Source: Mageeibacillus sp. UBA3708
Lineage (GTDB): Bacteria; Bacillota; Clostridia; Saccharofermentanales; Saccharofermentanaceae
NCBI GenBank assembly: GCA_002371375.1
Contig: DFIB01000007.1
Coordinates: 1 to 24,969, forward strand
Reading direction: 5' to 3'
DNA length: 24,969 nt
The translations under genes and the position numbers were made by a program. How positions within the stretch are numbered: position 1 is the first letter of the stretch; each line of letters opens with the position of its first letter. This document shows positions 24,605 through 24,969 of this stretch, piece after piece. Below the pieces are notes generated by a model. That model worked only from the letters and a program-made list of their open reading frames with translations, searched no databases and was not told the DNA's origin.

Positions 24605-24969
24605 TTACTCTTTGTCTTTGACTATCTCCTTGATAGATGTGGCAAGGGATGCCATGCCCTGCAGATCTGAAGGGATGATGATCTTCGTTGACTTGCCGTC
24701 GCCGACCTTCTCCAGAGCCTCAAGGCCCTTGATGGCGATAAGTCCCTCATCTGCTCCGACATCCTTAATCATCTGGAGACCCTTAGCTGTAGCCTCCTGC
24801 ACTGCAAGGATAGCCTGTGCCTGACCTTCAGCCTCCTTGATGGCTGCCTGCTTCTTAGCTTCAGCTCTGAGGATAGCTGCTTCCTTCTCACCTTCTGCAA
24901 CTCTGATTGCAGATTCCTTCTGACCTTCAGCGATTAGGATCTGCTCTCTCTTCTCACGCTCAGCCTTCA
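24605..24969 (-). CDS. SPFH/band 7 (stomatin-like) protein, 3' part only
   Basis: Only the last 120 residues are in the window; the gene continues beyond the right edge. The visible part starts KAEREKREQILIAEG and goes on with Ala/Glu/Lys/Gln-rich heptads (AEGEKEAAILRAEAKKQA), the coiled coil that follows the SPFH domain in QmcA/stomatin-type proteins. The tail contains DGKSTKIIIPSDLQGMASL, also typical of this group. Such proteins form membrane-bound ring or cage assemblies, often with an NfeD partner, which would be outside the window. An internal Met at 24802 is not the start, because the frame is open and conserved upstream of it. Confidence 0.88.
   Translation of the reverse strand, partial: KAEREKREQILIAEGQKESAIRVAEGEKEAAILRAEAKKQAAIKEAEGQAQAILAVQEATAKGLQMIKDVGADEGLIAIKGLEALEKVGDGKSTKIIIPSDLQGMASLATSIKEIVKDKE

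Overview
The window looks like a chromosomal segment of a Clostridia-type member of the Bacillota. The grounds are strong purine-rich ribosome binding sites, the SRP RNA-dnaX-ybaB-recR-rqcP gene order, a YugP-type peptidase, a CsbB/YfhO pair, an Rrf2 regulator and a cysK under an Rrf2-like operator. The genus cannot be fixed from the sequence alone. I see no phage, insertion sequence, CRISPR array, tRNA or rRNA gene. Most genes are intact and closely packed in short operons, with many 1-8 nt overlaps.

Layout. Positions 1-41 are the right half of a structured repeat whose relative lies at 18231-18338. Positions 42-3818, minus strand, form an information-processing operon: SRP RNA, dnaX, ybaB, recR, rqcP. 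Positions 3886-5056 hold a single-gene unit for a prepilin-like secreted protein with an acidic repeat and a duplicated C-terminal domain. Positions 5089-7604, minus strand, couple a CCA-adding enzyme to an iron-alcohol-dehydrogenase relative that has lost most of its metal ligands. A GH31 glycosidase relative with an altered active site is divergent from it at 7703-9913. Positions 9926-14500, minus strand, are yfhO, a yugP-like gene and an alpha/beta hydrolase. A csbB/gtrB-like glycosyltransferase is divergent from yfhO at 14579-15541, and its 3' end overlaps a convergent multi-pass membrane protein (15519-17084). An rrf2 gene follows at 17199-17642, then a 700 bp non-coding stretch made largely of nested inverted repeats. 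Next, on the minus strand, come a WbaP-type phosphoglycosyl transferase (18342-19739), cysK (19874-20806), the unit pncB-ppiB-membrane protein (20904-24518), and the 3' end of an SPFH/band 7 gene running off the right edge.

Two functional themes stand out. The first is surface glycan assembly: a lipid-linked sugar maker (csbB-like), its likely YfhO partner, two further multi-pass proteins that may be GT-C-like, and a phosphoglycosyl transferase. The second is sulfur or Fe-S regulation: an Rrf2 protein with three cysteines, palindromes over both divergent promoters at 17104-17171, and a related inverted repeat at the start site of cysK. The least explained parts are the palindrome-rich stretch at 17640-18341 and the two neighbouring enzyme relatives with eroded catalytic residues (6432-9913).
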